64,000 nucleotides of DNA from Fictibacillus sp. FJAT-27399 (GCF_001510655.1 NZ_LMVC01000002.1:331700-395699), one strand, 5' to 3'. Shown: positions 44,588-53,596, counted from the stretch's first letter. The notes: generated by a model from the sequence alone, not told the origin. Made by a program: numbers and translations.

Positions 44588-45976
44588 ATGTTAGGTTTTT
44601 TACAACGGATCGGCCGCGCGCTCATGCTGCCGATCGCGGTACTGCCGGCAGCGGGGCTTGTATTAAGACTCGGTGCACTATGGCATATTCCGTTCATGGA
44701 AAAAGCGGGGAATTCCATTTTTGAAAATCTGGCTATCTTGTTTGCGATTGGTGTGGCGATTGGTTTTTCAAAGGATGGGAATGGAGCAGCAGCTCTTGCA
44801 GGTGCTATCGGGTATTTTGTTTTGACGAGCGGGGCAACTGCCATCGATAAGACCATCAATGTTGGAGTGCTGGGAGGTATTGTTTCGGGGATCGTGGCAG
44901 GACTTCTTTATAACCGGTTCCATAATATTAAACTTCCAGACTATCTCGGCTTCTTTGCAGGAAAGCGGTTTGTCCCCATAGTCACCGCCGGGGCCATGGT
45001 CGTACTAGCAGGGGTGTTTGGGTTTGCCTGGCCGCCTATTCAGGATGGCATTGAAGCGATCGGACACTGGGTTGTTAACGCAGGTGCTTTTGGTGCTGCT
45101 GTTTTCGGATTCTTAAACCGTCTTTTGATTCCTCTAGGCCTTCACCACGTCTTAAATAATTTTATCTGGTTCGTGTTCGGCGATTACAAAAATGCCCATG
45201 GTGATCTATGGCGTTTCTTTGCAGGAGATCCTTCTGCAGGATTCTATATGGCTGGTTTCTTCCCAATCATGATGTTCGGTTTGCCGGCTGCTTGTCTCGC
45301 GATGATCATGGCGGCTAAAAAGGAAAAGCGTAAAGCTGTTGCCGGAATGCTCCTTGGTTTGGCATTTACCTCCTTTTTAACAGGAATTACGGAACCGATT
45401 GAGTTTTCATTCATGTTCTTATCCCCGCTTTTATACGTGATTCATGCACTTCTCACGGCAGTTTCCATGGCGGTTGCGGTTCTATTAAACATTCATCATG
45501 GTTTTACGTTTTCCGCGGGAGCCATTGATTACTTCTTAAACCTGGATCTTGCAACACGGCCATGGCTTCTGGTCCTGCTCGGACTTGTCTTTGCAGCGGT
45601 TTATTATGTCGTCTTCTATGCTTTGATTGTTAAGTTGAACTTGAAGACTCCGGGCCGTGAAGATGAAGATGATGAAAGCATCGTTGAAGATACGAGTGAA
45701 GGAGGAGGCGATGACAAGTACGATAGAATTGCGGCGCGTTATCTTGCTGCCTTAGGCGGTGCAGATAATCTTGAGGTTCTGGATAACTGTGTCACAAGGC
45801 TGCGATTAAAAGTAATAGATGTTGAGAAAGTGAATGAGCCCGAATTGAAGAAGGCGGGAGCAAGAGCAGTACTCAAATTGAGCTCCACCGATGTCCAGGT
45901 AGTCGTCGGAACGGACGTTGAAGCAGTGGCAGAAGCCATGAGAAAGATCATTTCCAAAGAAGAACGAGTTTCATAG
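44588..45976 (+). CDS. nagP: N-acetylglucosamine PTS transporter subunit EIICB
   Basis: 462 residues with the reverse domain order to MurP: EIIC membrane domain first (GLVLRLGALWHIPFMEKAG, GITEPIEFSFMFLSPLLY), an acidic linker, then EIIB with phosphorylated Cys in DNCVTRLRL. This is the NagP/PtsG type for GlcNAc or glucose; the operon context favours GlcNAc. No EIIA domain is fused. RBS AGGGGGGACC. A terminator follows directly. Confidence 0.9.
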   Translation: MLGFLQRIGRALMLPIAVLPAAGLVLRLGALWHIPFMEKAGNSIFENLAILFAIGVAIGFSKDGNGAAALAGAIGYFVLTSGATAIDKTINVGVLGGIVSGIVAGLLYNRFHNIKLPDYLGFFAGKRFVPIVTAGAMVVLAGVFGFAWPPIQDGIEAIGHWVVNAGAFGAAVFGFLNRLLIPLGLHHVLNNFIWFVFGDYKNAHGDLWRFFAGDPSAGFYMAGFFPIMMFGLPAACLAMIMAAKKEKRKAVAGMLLGLAFTSFLTGITEPIEFSFMFLSPLLYVIHALLTAVSMAVAVLLNIHHGFTFSAGAIDYFLNLDLATRPWLLVLLGLVFAAVYYVVFYALIVKLNLKTPGREDEDDESIVEDTSEGGGDDKYDRIAARYLAALGGADNLEVLDNCVTRLRLKVIDVEKVNEPELKKAGARAVLKLSSTDVQVVVGTDVEAVAEAMRKIISKEERVS

Positions 45977-45982
45977 GGTAAG

Positions 45983-46016
45983 AAAAGGGCTCTCAGCTGT
46001 GCTGAGGGTTCTTTTT
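45983..46016 (+). terminator. Terminator of the murP-mupG-murQ-nagP operon
   Basis: CTCAGC/GCTGAG with a 3-base loop, extended by wobble pairs, then six T residues. Confidence 0.8.
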
Positions 46017-46120
46017 TGTGGTGGAAAATATGGAATTAAACCGATCTAAATATTCACACTTCTTCGTCTCTCCAATTTACTTTATCACCGCAACGCTCAA
46101 AATGTACCAAAAGAACCAAA

Positions 46121-46150
46121 AAAACCGGCCTTCCATAGAAGACCGGTTTT
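46121..46150 (-). terminator. Terminator of the YjcZ-type gene
   Basis: AAAACCGGCCTT pairs with AAGACCGGTTTT (one mismatch) over a 6-base loop, T tract on the minus strand. Confidence 0.75.
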
Positions 46151-46158
46151 CCTGCTTT

Positions 46159-46287
46159 TTAATATCCGTACCCGTAGCCGAAGCCGCCGAAGCCGCCGTA
46201 ACCGCCGTAACAGGTGCATCCAACAATAATCAGCAGGATGAATAGGACAACAATTAAACTAAAGTTGTTAAAGATACCACCAGACAT
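46159..46287 (-). CDS. YjcZ-family sporulation peptide
   Basis: A 42-residue peptide: MSGGIFNNF, a hydrophobic helix (LIVVLFILLIIVGCTCYGG), then a Gly/Tyr/Phe tail (GFGGFGYGYGY). This is the YjcZ/YhcZ-like family of tiny membrane peptides found in sporulating Bacillus. RBS GGGAGTG 8 bases before the ATG. Function unknown beyond expression in sporulation in relatives. Confidence 0.88.
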   Translation of the reverse strand: MSGGIFNNFSLIVVLFILLIIVGCTCYGGYGGFGGFGYGYGY

Positions 46288-46406
46288 TATCTTCACTCCC
46301 GGATTATTTTATTTAAGAGGTTGCCCTCCTCCTCCATACATCATATGATACCAAGCAGGCTGAGAAACCGAGGCATGAGCGGATTTTTAGCGGCGACGGC
46401 TATAAG

Positions 46407-47822
46407 TTAGCCTTGTTTCGTGTTGCTGAACGATCCGACGAGGGATTCTTTGTTTCGGTAGTTGGTCATCAGGGAGATTCCTACCAAAACCACGAAGCCA
46501 GTGACGATGCCGTACATGATCGGATTGGTGGAAGAGAGCCCTTCAATGAGCAATCCGCCGATGACAACGACCGTGCTGGCAAGAATAGAATAAAAACCGG
46601 CGTTGGCCGTTGATTTCTTCCAGAAGAACATGAGCAGCACAGGTACGAAAATCGCGCCGGAAAGAATAGCATAGGCAACATCAAGAGCGACGAGAACGTC
46701 CTGAATCCATACTGCAAACGTAATGGCGAGCAGGCCGACAGCAAGTGTCGTCACACGAGAGAGCACCAAAAACTTCTTGTCGCTGATATCTTTAATAAAA
46801 TATTGGCGCAGAATATCGTTAGTGATCAGGGTGGACGAAGCGAGCAAGGTGCCGGAAGCCGTTGACATGAGCGCTGAGATCACGCTCGCGAGCACAAGCC
46901 CGAGGATGCCCGTTGGCAAGATCTTTAAAGCCAGCATGGCAAAGGTATTCTGAGTGTTGTCGATGTTTGGCAGGATGATAAACGCACACATCCCGATGAT
47001 GCTGCCTGCCAAAGCATAGGCGATGGAATAGAGGCCGGCATACATAGAACCTTTTTTCGCGATGGACGGGTTTTTGGCTGTGAATACACGCTGCCAGATG
47101 TCTTGTGAAACAACCATGCCAAGCGTATACAGTAAAAAGTACTGAAAGATCTGCTGATAGCCGATCGATGTCAGGCTGAGATGAGATTCCGGCAATTTTG
47201 TTAGCAGATTGCCAATTCCATCTGCCTTCACAATACTCATTGGAAGCATGATGGCAAAGATTCCGATGGTCATGACGACGAATTGGATGATGTCTGTTAC
47301 GGTAACGCTCCACATTCCGCCAAGGATGGTGTAGAACAGAACGATTCCGCCGCCTACAAACATGGAGGTTGTCAAATTCCAGCCGAGAAGCACATTGATG
47401 ATTGTGCCCATCCCGATGACCTGGGTAACCGCGACCATGAGTGTGTAAATGGAGGCGACGATAGCAGTGATGAGCCTTGCTTCGGATTTGTATTTTTTTC
47501 CGAGCAGTTCACTGATCGTTGTTACTTTATACTTGGAGATGCGTTTAATAAAAAATGTTCCCAAAAGAATGATGCCAAGGCCGATCATCGTAACGAACCA
47601 GATGCCTGAAATTCCGAATTCATAGCCCAGCTTGGCGGTACCAATGGTCGACGCTCCACCCAAAATAACAGCAGACAAACAGCCAAGATACATGAAAAGC
47701 CCGAGGTTACGGCCGGCGAGAGCGAATTCCTCTGTCGTTTTAGCCTTCGTTGAACCGATGATACCTACCGCAATTAACACTGCAAAATAAAGAAAAATGA
47801 TAACTGTGTCCAAGATCCCCAT
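46407..47822 (-). CDS. Sodium:solute symporter (SSS family)
   Basis: 471 residues with 13 predicted helices and SSS-family motifs (FALAGRNLGLFMYLGCLSAV, GGASTIGTAKLGYEFG, the SALMSTASGTLLASS sodium-site region). It imports an organic solute with Na+. It is the last gene of a cluster with a ureohydrolase and an aminotransferase (32 bases after the former), so its cargo is likely their substrate: a guanidino acid, agmatine or a related amine. SSS sequence alone does not define cargo. Confidence 0.88.
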   Translation of the reverse strand: MGILDTVIIFLYFAVLIAVGIIGSTKAKTTEEFALAGRNLGLFMYLGCLSAVILGGASTIGTAKLGYEFGISGIWFVTMIGLGIILLGTFFIKRISKYKVTTISELLGKKYKSEARLITAIVASIYTLMVAVTQVIGMGTIINVLLGWNLTTSMFVGGGIVLFYTILGGMWSVTVTDIIQFVVMTIGIFAIMLPMSIVKADGIGNLLTKLPESHLSLTSIGYQQIFQYFLLYTLGMVVSQDIWQRVFTAKNPSIAKKGSMYAGLYSIAYALAGSIIGMCAFIILPNIDNTQNTFAMLALKILPTGILGLVLASVISALMSTASGTLLASSTLITNDILRQYFIKDISDKKFLVLSRVTTLAVGLLAITFAVWIQDVLVALDVAYAILSGAIFVPVLLMFFWKKSTANAGFYSILASTVVVIGGLLIEGLSSTNPIMYGIVTGFVVLVGISLMTNYRNKESLVGSFSNTKQG

Positions 47823-47854
47823 TTTAATGCCCTCCTTTATTCATTTTTGAATAG

Positions 47855-48826
47855 TTACTGCTGTGCTGCTTGTTCCACTCTTGATGTCAGTCTTGCTTTT
47901 TTCAGAGCAATCAATGTAATCATTTCAAACATCACAGTACTTGCGAGCATGGCTGTGATTTCTCCGCTGTCATAGGCAGGAAGTACTTCAACAAGATCAA
48001 AGCCGACCAGATTTAGCCCATCAAGATTGCGGACGAGGTCGAGCGCTTCATGGCTCGTCGGACCGGCAGCTTCAGGTGTTCCTGTTCCCGGTGCGTAAGC
48101 AGGATCAACGAAATCAATATCAAAGGATACAAAAACAGGCTTGTCCCCTGTGCGCTCATGGATTTTCCGGATTACCTCATCGTAGCCGAGCTTGCGGACG
48201 TCTCTCATAGTTAACACTTCAAATCCGAGATCGCGTGCATCCTGAATATCTTCCTGTCCGTAAAGAGGACCTCTCATGCCGACCTGGATGGAATGTTCGA
48301 CATCGATCAACCCTTCTTCCACAGCTCTCCGGAATGGCGTGCCATGGGTGTATTTTTCGCCAAAATAGTGATCCCACGTATCACTGTGAGAGTCAAAGTG
48401 CACAAGTGACACTGGTCCGTATTGTTTAGCAAATGCTCTCAGGTTGCCGAGCGAGATGGAGTGGTCGCCTCCCATGATGACAGGAGTGACCCCTGAAGAA
48501 AGCAGAGGCTGCAAAAAGTTCTCCATGTTGCTGTACGTTTGATGGATGTTGCCGGGCACTACGTCGATGTCCCCATAATCCACACCGCCGCAATGATCAA
48601 AAATGTTAATGTCCTGATCAGGGTTGTACGGGCGGAGAAGGGTGGAAAAGTTGCGGATATGCTGCGGGCCATTCCGCTGGCCTGTACGGTTGGAAGCACC
48701 CGTATCGAATGGCACACCAATCACCGCGAAATCGACATCTTCGGTTGTCTGAACATGTTCCAGCCGCATAAATGTCTTCACACCGCAAAAGCGGGGAGAG
48801 GCTGAAGAATCTTTTGGTTTATACAT
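47855..48826 (-). CDS. speB: Agmatinase-family ureohydrolase (possibly guanidinobutyrase)
   Basis: 323 residues of the arginase/agmatinase superfamily. Mn2+ ligands are complete: His122 (GGDHS), Asp145, His147 and Asp149 (HFDSHSD), Asp236 and Asp238 (SFDIDFVDP). It hydrolyses a guanidino compound to an amine plus urea. The length and the N-terminal SASPRFCGVKTFMRL segment match SpeB-like and GbuA-like enzymes. Because the next gene upstream encodes a GABA-type aminotransferase, 4-guanidinobutyrate (giving GABA) is as plausible a substrate as agmatine (giving putrescine). The gene symbol denotes family only. It starts 22 bases after the aminotransferase. Confidence 0.88.
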   Translation of the reverse strand: MYKPKDSSASPRFCGVKTFMRLEHVQTTEDVDFAVIGVPFDTGASNRTGQRNGPQHIRNFSTLLRPYNPDQDINIFDHCGGVDYGDIDVVPGNIHQTYSNMENFLQPLLSSGVTPVIMGGDHSISLGNLRAFAKQYGPVSLVHFDSHSDTWDHYFGEKYTHGTPFRRAVEEGLIDVEHSIQVGMRGPLYGQEDIQDARDLGFEVLTMRDVRKLGYDEVIRKIHERTGDKPVFVSFDIDFVDPAYAPGTGTPEAAGPTSHEALDLVRNLDGLNLVGFDLVEVLPAYDSGEITAMLASTVMFEMITLIALKKARLTSRVEQAAQQ

Positions 48827-48848
48827 GGATACTGTCTCCTTTCAGCTG

Positions 48849-50183
48849 TTATACATTTTGCAGTTTGCGCCCCGGTAGCCGTTCTGCTTCGTATTCTGCA
48901 ATCGACTCTTCCAGCACGGCAATGCCTTCGTTGATCTGATCCTGGCTGACGGTCAGCGGAGGAATCATCCGGATGACTTCTCCTTCGTTGCCGCAAAGAT
49001 AAAACAATACTCCTTTTTCAAGACACTTGTTAAGGATGGAGATCACGCCTTCACCATCTGGAGCACCGGTAGCCGGATCCATGATTTCAATGCCGATCAT
49101 CAGCCCGATGGAACGGATGCTGCCTACAACCGAATGTCTTTCTTTTACTTCTAAAAGCTTTTCACGCGCGTAGGCTCCCATCGCCTTTGAGTTTTCCACC
49201 AGCTTTTCTTCTTTTAGAACTTCAAGAGTAGCCAGTCCGGCAGAGCAGGCAATAGGGTTGCCGCCGAATGTAGTCCCGTGGCTTCCGAGCGGCCATTGTT
49301 TCATCAGTTCTTTTGAGGCGACAGTAGCGCTTAAGGGCAGCCCGGACGCGATGCCTTTAGCGATCGCCATGATATCCGGTGTTACACCGAAAGTCTGAGC
49401 CGCAAACCATTCTCCAGTACGGCCAAAACCTGTCTGTACTTCGTCAAAAATGAGAAGGATCCCGTGCTTGCTGCAGATTTCCCTCATTTTTTTCAGCCAT
49501 GCAGCAGGGGGCACAACATATCCGCCTTCACCTAGAACGGGTTCGACAATCATACAGGCGACTTCTTCCGGTGTAACCTGGTGCTTGAAAAGAGAAGTTA
49601 AGTCTTTCTCCAGCTTGTCAGCTGCAAATTTGCCGGGGTCCATACCTTTTGGACATCCTTCTGTTGAAGCGTAAGGAACTTGATATGTCAGACCGCTTGG
49701 CTGCAAATACTTTCGGTACTTGGCCTTTGATGTGGTGACGCTTAAAGCTCCGAGGCTTCTGCCGTGGAAACAGCCGGTGAAAGAAACGACATACGGCCGG
49801 CGGGTCACATGCTTGGCAAGCTTGATCGCCCCTTCAATGGCCTCGGTTCCGCTGTTGGCGAAGAAAAAGCAATCCAATCCTGCAGGCAGGACCGTACGCA
49901 GTTCCTTTGCCAGCTTGAGGATGGATTCGTACATGATGACACCTGAAGGACCGTGCATCAGTTCATCTGCTGCTTTTTTAATGGCCTTGACCACTTTCGG
50001 ATGGCGGTGGCCGGTGTTAGCGGTAGCAATTCCAGAGGTGAAATCCAGGTATGTTTTGCCATCCAGTCCGTAGTAATAGCAGCCTTCTTCTTTTACGACA
50101 GGCAGATTTGGGTGGTCCTTGGCCATGGTCGGAGCCAGCAAATCGGAAAGCTCGTTCATCAATGTGTTTAGTTCTTGTGGCAC
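48849..50183 (-). CDS. gabT: Class III aminotransferase, GABA/putrescine type
   Basis: 444 residues, PLP-dependent fold type I. The PLP Lys lies in [15 protein letters not shown], and typical class III blocks include [35 protein letters not shown] and [13 protein letters not shown]. It transfers the amino group of GABA, or of a diamine, to a keto acid. AGGAGG at 50193-50198 best serves the GTG at 50183 (MPQELNTLM) rather than the ATG at 50201 that overlaps it. It is the first gene of the operon and has a sigma-54 promoter about 60 bases upstream. Confidence 0.88.
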   Translation of the reverse strand: MPQELNTLMNELSDLLAPTMAKDHPNLPVVKEEGCYYYGLDGKTYLDFTSGIATANTGHRHPKVVKAIKKAADELMHGPSGVIMYESILKLAKELRTVLPAGLDCFFFANSGTEAIEGAIKLAKHVTRRPYVVSFTGCFHGRSLGALSVTTSKAKYRKYLQPSGLTYQVPYASTEGCPKGMDPGKFAADKLEKDLTSLFKHQVTPEEVACMIVEPVLGEGGYVVPPAAWLKKMREICSKHGILLIFDEVQTGFGRTGEWFAAQTFGVTPDIMAIAKGIASGLPLSATVASKELMKQWPLGSHGTTFGGNPIACSAGLATLEVLKEEKLVENSKAMGAYAREKLLEVKERHSVVGSIRSIGLMIGIEIMDPATGAPDGEGVISILNKCLEKGVLFYLCGNEGEVIRMIPPLTVSQDQINEGIAVLEESIAEYEAERLPGRKLQNV

Positions 50184-50244
50184 AATCACGTACCTCCTCA
50201 TGTGTTTGATTCTAAGGGGACATTTGCAGTCTTACTTTTTTATC

Positions 50245-50262
50245 TTGCAAGTATTGTGCCAA
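50245..50262 (-). promoter_or_regulatory. Sigma-54 (-24/-12) promoter of the aminotransferase operon
   Basis: On the minus strand TTGGCACAATACTTGCAA matches the consensus TGGCAC-N5-TTGC exactly. It sits between the activator gene and the aminotransferase gene it would control. Binding sites for the activator are expected upstream, that is inside the 3' end of the activator gene. Confidence 0.9.
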
Positions 50263-50267
50263 TCTGT

Positions 50268-51641
50268 TTAATCAATGTCATATTTCTGCATTTTTCGTAC
50301 GACGGAAGGCTGGCTGATCCCTAGCGCCTCTGCCATCTGTACGGTAGTTTTATAGTCTCTGCGCGCTCTTTGCAGCATCTGTTTTTCCACATCCTCTAAC
50401 ACTTCTTTCAGAGGCTTTGACAGATTGGAGGGGGGAGCAGGGATAGAATGAGAGGCTTTTATGTAATCGGGAAGATGTTCGGTTGTAATAAGCGTGGCGG
50501 GGGAAATGACAACAAGGCGTTCTATGAGATTAATAAGTTCACGGACATTTCCTTTCCAGTCATATTGAAGAAAATGGTGGAGAACCGCTTCATCGAGCCG
50601 TTTTTCCCGTTTATATTTTTCTTGAAAAACATCGAGTACATAGTGGATTAAAGGGATGATATCTTCAGGTCTTTTTCTGATCGGTGGAATGGTTAATGGA
50701 ACAACGTTGAGCCGGAAATACAAATCTTCACGGAACGTTCTTTCTTGAATGGCCTTGAGAAGATCCTTATTGGTCGCCGAGATCAGTCGGAAATCGACAG
50801 AGATCGGCTTTGTTCCTCCTACTCTGTAAAACTGTTTTTCTTGTATACACTTCAATACCTTCACCTGGTGGGCAAGAGGCAGTTCGCCGATTTCATCCAG
50901 AAATAAAGTGCCTCCATCAGCCAGTTCAGCCAGTCCCAGCTTTCCCTTCCGATTCGCTCCTGTAAAAGCCCCTGCTTCATATCCGAAAAACTCAGCCTCA
51001 AATAAGTTCTCAGGAATTGCTCCGCAGTTCACTTCAATAAACGCTCCCTTATTCCGGCTGCCTTTGTTATGAATAAATTTTGCGATCAGCGATTTGCCGA
51101 CGCCTGATTCCCCTAGCAGCAGGACGTTCACATCTACTTCTGCTACTTGGAGGGAAGTGGTGATGACGTTCTTCATCTCTGTGCTGTTGGCAATAATGCC
51201 GCTGTCGTAAAGCTGGCGGCTGCGCAATAGATCCAGCTCGCTTTTTACCCGTTCCATTTCTCCCTCCATCGTCTGGAGGAACTTCTTCAGCTCCAGCAGC
51301 TCTGTCACATCATGCGAGTAGCTGACCACTCTATATATTTTTCCGTTCTCATCAAGCACAGGGATGCCGGTCACAAGCAATTTCTTTCCGGTATTTGTCG
51401 TCTGAACGAACGTGATTTTTTTCTTTTCCTTCAGGACCATAGGGGTAGCGATCGGGGTAAACATGCCTTTTGCTGCCAGGTCATAGACTGATTTCCCGAG
51501 CAGACTTTCAGAGGATACTCCGTATACTTTTCCAGTCGCCTCGCTCACTTTTAAAATGGTACCATCAAGATTAGTAACGAGAATATCATCCTGAAGAGAA
51601 TGGAGGATTGCTTCATTTTCATTCCATGGTTGAGATGTCAT
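50268..51641 (-). CDS. Sigma-54-dependent transcriptional activator with PAS domain
   Basis: 457 residues: an N-terminal PAS domain (about 10-115), an AAA+ domain with Walker A GESGVGKS (177-184) and the sigma-54-contacting GAFTGA loop (224-229), and a C-terminal Fis-type helix-turn-helix (TTVQMAEALGISQPSVVRKM). It is built like RocR/BkdR-type activators of amino acid catabolism. The PAS domain presumably senses the pathway substrate. I chose the ATG at 51641 behind AAAGGGTGAT. A perfect -24/-12 promoter follows its stop codon on the same strand. Confidence 0.93.
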   Translation of the reverse strand: MTSQPWNENEAILHSLQDDILVTNLDGTILKVSEATGKVYGVSSESLLGKSVYDLAAKGMFTPIATPMVLKEKKKITFVQTTNTGKKLLVTGIPVLDENGKIYRVVSYSHDVTELLELKKFLQTMEGEMERVKSELDLLRSRQLYDSGIIANSTEMKNVITTSLQVAEVDVNVLLLGESGVGKSLIAKFIHNKGSRNKGAFIEVNCGAIPENLFEAEFFGYEAGAFTGANRKGKLGLAELADGGTLFLDEIGELPLAHQVKVLKCIQEKQFYRVGGTKPISVDFRLISATNKDLLKAIQERTFREDLYFRLNVVPLTIPPIRKRPEDIIPLIHYVLDVFQEKYKREKRLDEAVLHHFLQYDWKGNVRELINLIERLVVISPATLITTEHLPDYIKASHSIPAPPSNLSKPLKEVLEDVEKQMLQRARRDYKTTVQMAEALGISQPSVVRKMQKYDID

Positions 51642-51897
51642 GCTTATCACCCTTTTTATTCAAATGTGAATAATTATTTATTTCTGAATATTATAACGGA
51701 AGAAATGAAGCCTGCCAACCCAGGTTTTTTCTTGATGGTATAGGCAATAATCAGCACTGCCGACATACAATAAAAAATATGACCAGCAGAACGTATAAAA
51801 ATAATGGCAACATCATTCCAATACCTTCAAAAATTAACTAAAATAGAAAGTAAAAAGCAGACACTGCAGGCAAGAAGAATGGGATGGAGTGAAGATA

Positions 51898-52551
51898 ATG
51901 GATTATATTGTGTATGATCTGGAAATGACGAACAGGTTATCGGAAATTATTGAGATTGGCGCCGTACGGGTGCGTATGGCAAATGGGGAACTAGCAGTGA
52001 CTGACCACTTTCAATCCTTTGTTCAGCCTAAGATGGATATTTTAAATACGAGAATTACTAACCTGACAGGAATTACGAAGAAAGATTTGATCAATGCCCA
52101 GCCGTTTACGACGGTCATTAAAGAGTTTAGGGATTGGATCGGTGAGGGAGAGTATTATCTGTGCTCCTGGGGGCCGGAAGATAAATGGGCGCTAATTACA
52201 GATTCCACGTTCCACAACACTCCGATTGATTGGATCATCAATCACAATGACCTTCAATTTTTGTTCAGTATTCTCCATGACAGTGAGAAGGGCTTCCGCT
52301 ACGGCCTGTCCCGTGCTTTGAACAAGCTTCAAATTTCTCTGGATGGTTCTCAGCACAGGGCATTGGACGATGCCATGAATACTGCAAAGATTTTTGTTTC
52401 CATCCATAAAGACATCAAGCTTGAGAAGAATCCGAATTCTTACTTGGAGTCGAAAATCTTCGAACCTGAGAAGCTGGTTTATCAGTCCAAGGATGAGGAG
52501 GAGGATGGAGTACAATCTCCATTTGCCTCGCTTTCTAAATTATTTGGATAA
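51898..52551 (+). CDS. kapD: DEDDh 3'-5' exonuclease KapD
   Basis: 217 residues with the exonuclease motif I YDLEMT (Asp7, Glu9), an internal LTGITKKDLINAQPF block and the C-terminal HRALDDA (His and Asp of DEDDh). It matches B. subtilis KapD, which inhibits the KinA pathway to sporulation. The ATG at 51898 lies 6 bases after GGAGTGA; an in-frame GTG at 51889 is within the RBS. The acidic last 30 residues are outside the nuclease fold. It is a single gene. Confidence 0.9.
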   Translation: MDYIVYDLEMTNRLSEIIEIGAVRVRMANGELAVTDHFQSFVQPKMDILNTRITNLTGITKKDLINAQPFTTVIKEFRDWIGEGEYYLCSWGPEDKWALITDSTFHNTPIDWIINHNDLQFLFSILHDSEKGFRYGLSRALNKLQISLDGSQHRALDDAMNTAKIFVSIHKDIKLEKNPNSYLESKIFEPEKLVYQSKDEEEDGVQSPFASLSKLFG

Positions 52552-52770
52552 AACAAAACGTTTTCGGGAACTATATTTATAAAACTTTGGTCATCAACAT
52601 TTTCTCTCTTAATAGGACAATAAGTTGATAAAAACGACAAGATACGACATGACCAATAGGAAAAAGGGTCCGGTAATCCAGAAAAAGTAAGATATGTCGT
52701 CATTTGACGAAATGTTTTTGTAGGAAAATGACCTCATATCTTTAATAATAAAGTGGAGGGGGTGATAAAG

Positions 52771-52998
52771 TTGGAATCCACATATTATATAACGAACAAA
52801 AACAACCAACTTTTAGAGCTTATTAATACCATTGACTATATGGCGAGTGAAGCCACAGTTGAGGAGTTAGACTGTATCGTTAAATTAAAGGAAGAATTAA
52901 TCGCGAAAGACGGCATCCATGTATCACCGGATCAATATAACAGTATCATCTCCATACTTTTAAAATTTGTGCCAACTTACATAAAAGATGTTTGTTAA
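52771..52998 (+). CDS. Small helical protein, unknown function
   Basis: 75 residues from a TTG at 52771, with GGAGGGGGTGAT just upstream (an in-frame GTG at 52753 would extend it by six residues but lies in the RBS). The sequence looks amphipathic and helical (LLELINTIDYMASEATVEEL, DCIVKLKEELIAKDGI, SIISILLKFVPTYI). It has no membrane signal. The leader contains ATTTGACGAAATG, one base off a Spo0A box. I recognise no family. Confidence 0.6.
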   Translation: MESTYYITNKNNQLLELINTIDYMASEATVEELDCIVKLKEELIAKDGIHVSPDQYNSIISILLKFVPTYIKDVC

Positions 52999-53026
52999 CC
53001 TGCAGGAGAAAGTTGCAGGTTTTTAT
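52997..53026 (+). terminator. Terminator of the small helical protein gene
   Basis: AACCTGCA pairs with TGCAGGTT over a 9-base loop, then T residues. It overlaps the stop codon. Confidence 0.8.
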
Positions 53027-53037
53027 ATGAGATAGGA

Positions 53038-53072
53038 AAAGAAGGACCAGCAGAAAATGCTGGTCCTTCTTT
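53038..53072. terminator. Terminator of the minus-strand micropeptide genes
   Basis: A perfect stem AAAGAAGGACCAGCA/TGCTGGTCCTTCTTT with a 4-5 base loop. A and T flanks suit either direction; on the minus strand it closes the three-gene cluster. Confidence 0.85.
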
Positions 53073-53081
53073 CATTTATTT

Positions 53082-53150
53082 TTATAAGGAATTAGCCAAA
53101 AAAGCGATAACGGCGATGGCTCCTATAATGATAAGAATGGTGCGGATCAT
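53082..53150 (-). CDS. 22-residue hydrophobic micropeptide (copy 2)
   Basis: ATG at 53150 behind GGGAGGAC, 22 codons and a stop. It starts MIRTILIIIGAIAV and is a single membrane helix with one Arg near the N terminus and an NSL end. It shares MIRTIL-IIG-I-V with the neighbouring 22-residue peptide, so the two are tandem duplicates. There is no signal cleavage site. Likely a membrane micropeptide; function unknown. Confidence 0.6.
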   Translation of the reverse strand: MIRTILIIIGAIAVIAFLANSL

Positions 53151-53165
53151 TGCTGTTTGTCCTCC

Positions 53166-53234
53166 CTATAGGTTGTTAATTATGAAACCTGCAACGACAA
53201 TAATTCCGATAATTAATAAGATAGTGCGTATCAC
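53166..53234 (-). CDS. 22-residue hydrophobic micropeptide (copy 1)
   Basis: A GTG start at 53234, with AAAGGAGAAC 8-10 bases before it, gives 22 codons beginning MIRTILLIIGIIVVAG and ending INNL. It is the same length and pattern as the next gene, 15 bases downstream. The RBS overlaps the end of the small charged-protein gene upstream, so the three are probably co-transcribed. Confidence 0.6.
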   Translation of the reverse strand: MIRTILLIIGIIVVAGFIINNL

Positions 53235-53249
53235 TTCTTCAGTTCTCCT

Positions 53250-53396
53250 TTACTTCTGCTTTTTGTCTTTTTCTTTTTGCGTATCTGTATCAACGGATTC
53301 CCGCTGTTCAATTGCGCCTTGTTCAAACATATCTTTTATATCTTTCTTAGTTTCTTTCTTTCCATTTTCATTTGATTTCTTCTCATTGTTTTCCAC
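53250..53396 (-). CDS. Small Lys/Glu-rich protein, 48 residues
   Basis: A GTG start behind AGGAGGGATGACAA gives a 48-residue, almost fully charged protein (MENNEKKSNENGKKETKKD, later FEQGAIEQRESVDTDTQ). It has no hydrophobic segment and is probably disordered. It leads a minus-strand cluster with two hydrophobic micropeptides and one shared terminator. No family recognised. Confidence 0.6.
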   Translation of the reverse strand: MENNEKKSNENGKKETKKDIKDMFEQGAIEQRESVDTDTQKEKDKKQK

Positions 53397-53587
53397 TTGT
53401 CATCCCTCCTAAGTTCATTTATTAACGTACCCTGTGTTTCGTTTTATAAACATTCGGGCTGCTTAAAGAAGGACAATCGCTTATCTTAAATTTTTTTCTA
53501 AAAAGTGGATAACAATCTTTCAAGAAAGGGAAGCTTGTAAGAGTTAGTGCTACTCCCCTGTTGGAGTAATAATTGAAAAACTCAGTT

Positions 53588-53596
53588 TTTGTCGAA
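53588..53596. promoter_or_regulatory. Candidate Spo0A box upstream of the OPT transporter gene
   Basis: TTTGTCGAA is an exact 0A-box core, placed just before a TATAAT -10 element (53603-53608). Bound Spo0A~P here would be expected to repress the promoter. Confidence 0.45.

Noticed and set aside
46290-46400. Minus-strand frame reading SVSQPAWYHMMYGGGG
   Set aside because: It looks like a protein tail but has no start codon or RBS; a remnant at most.
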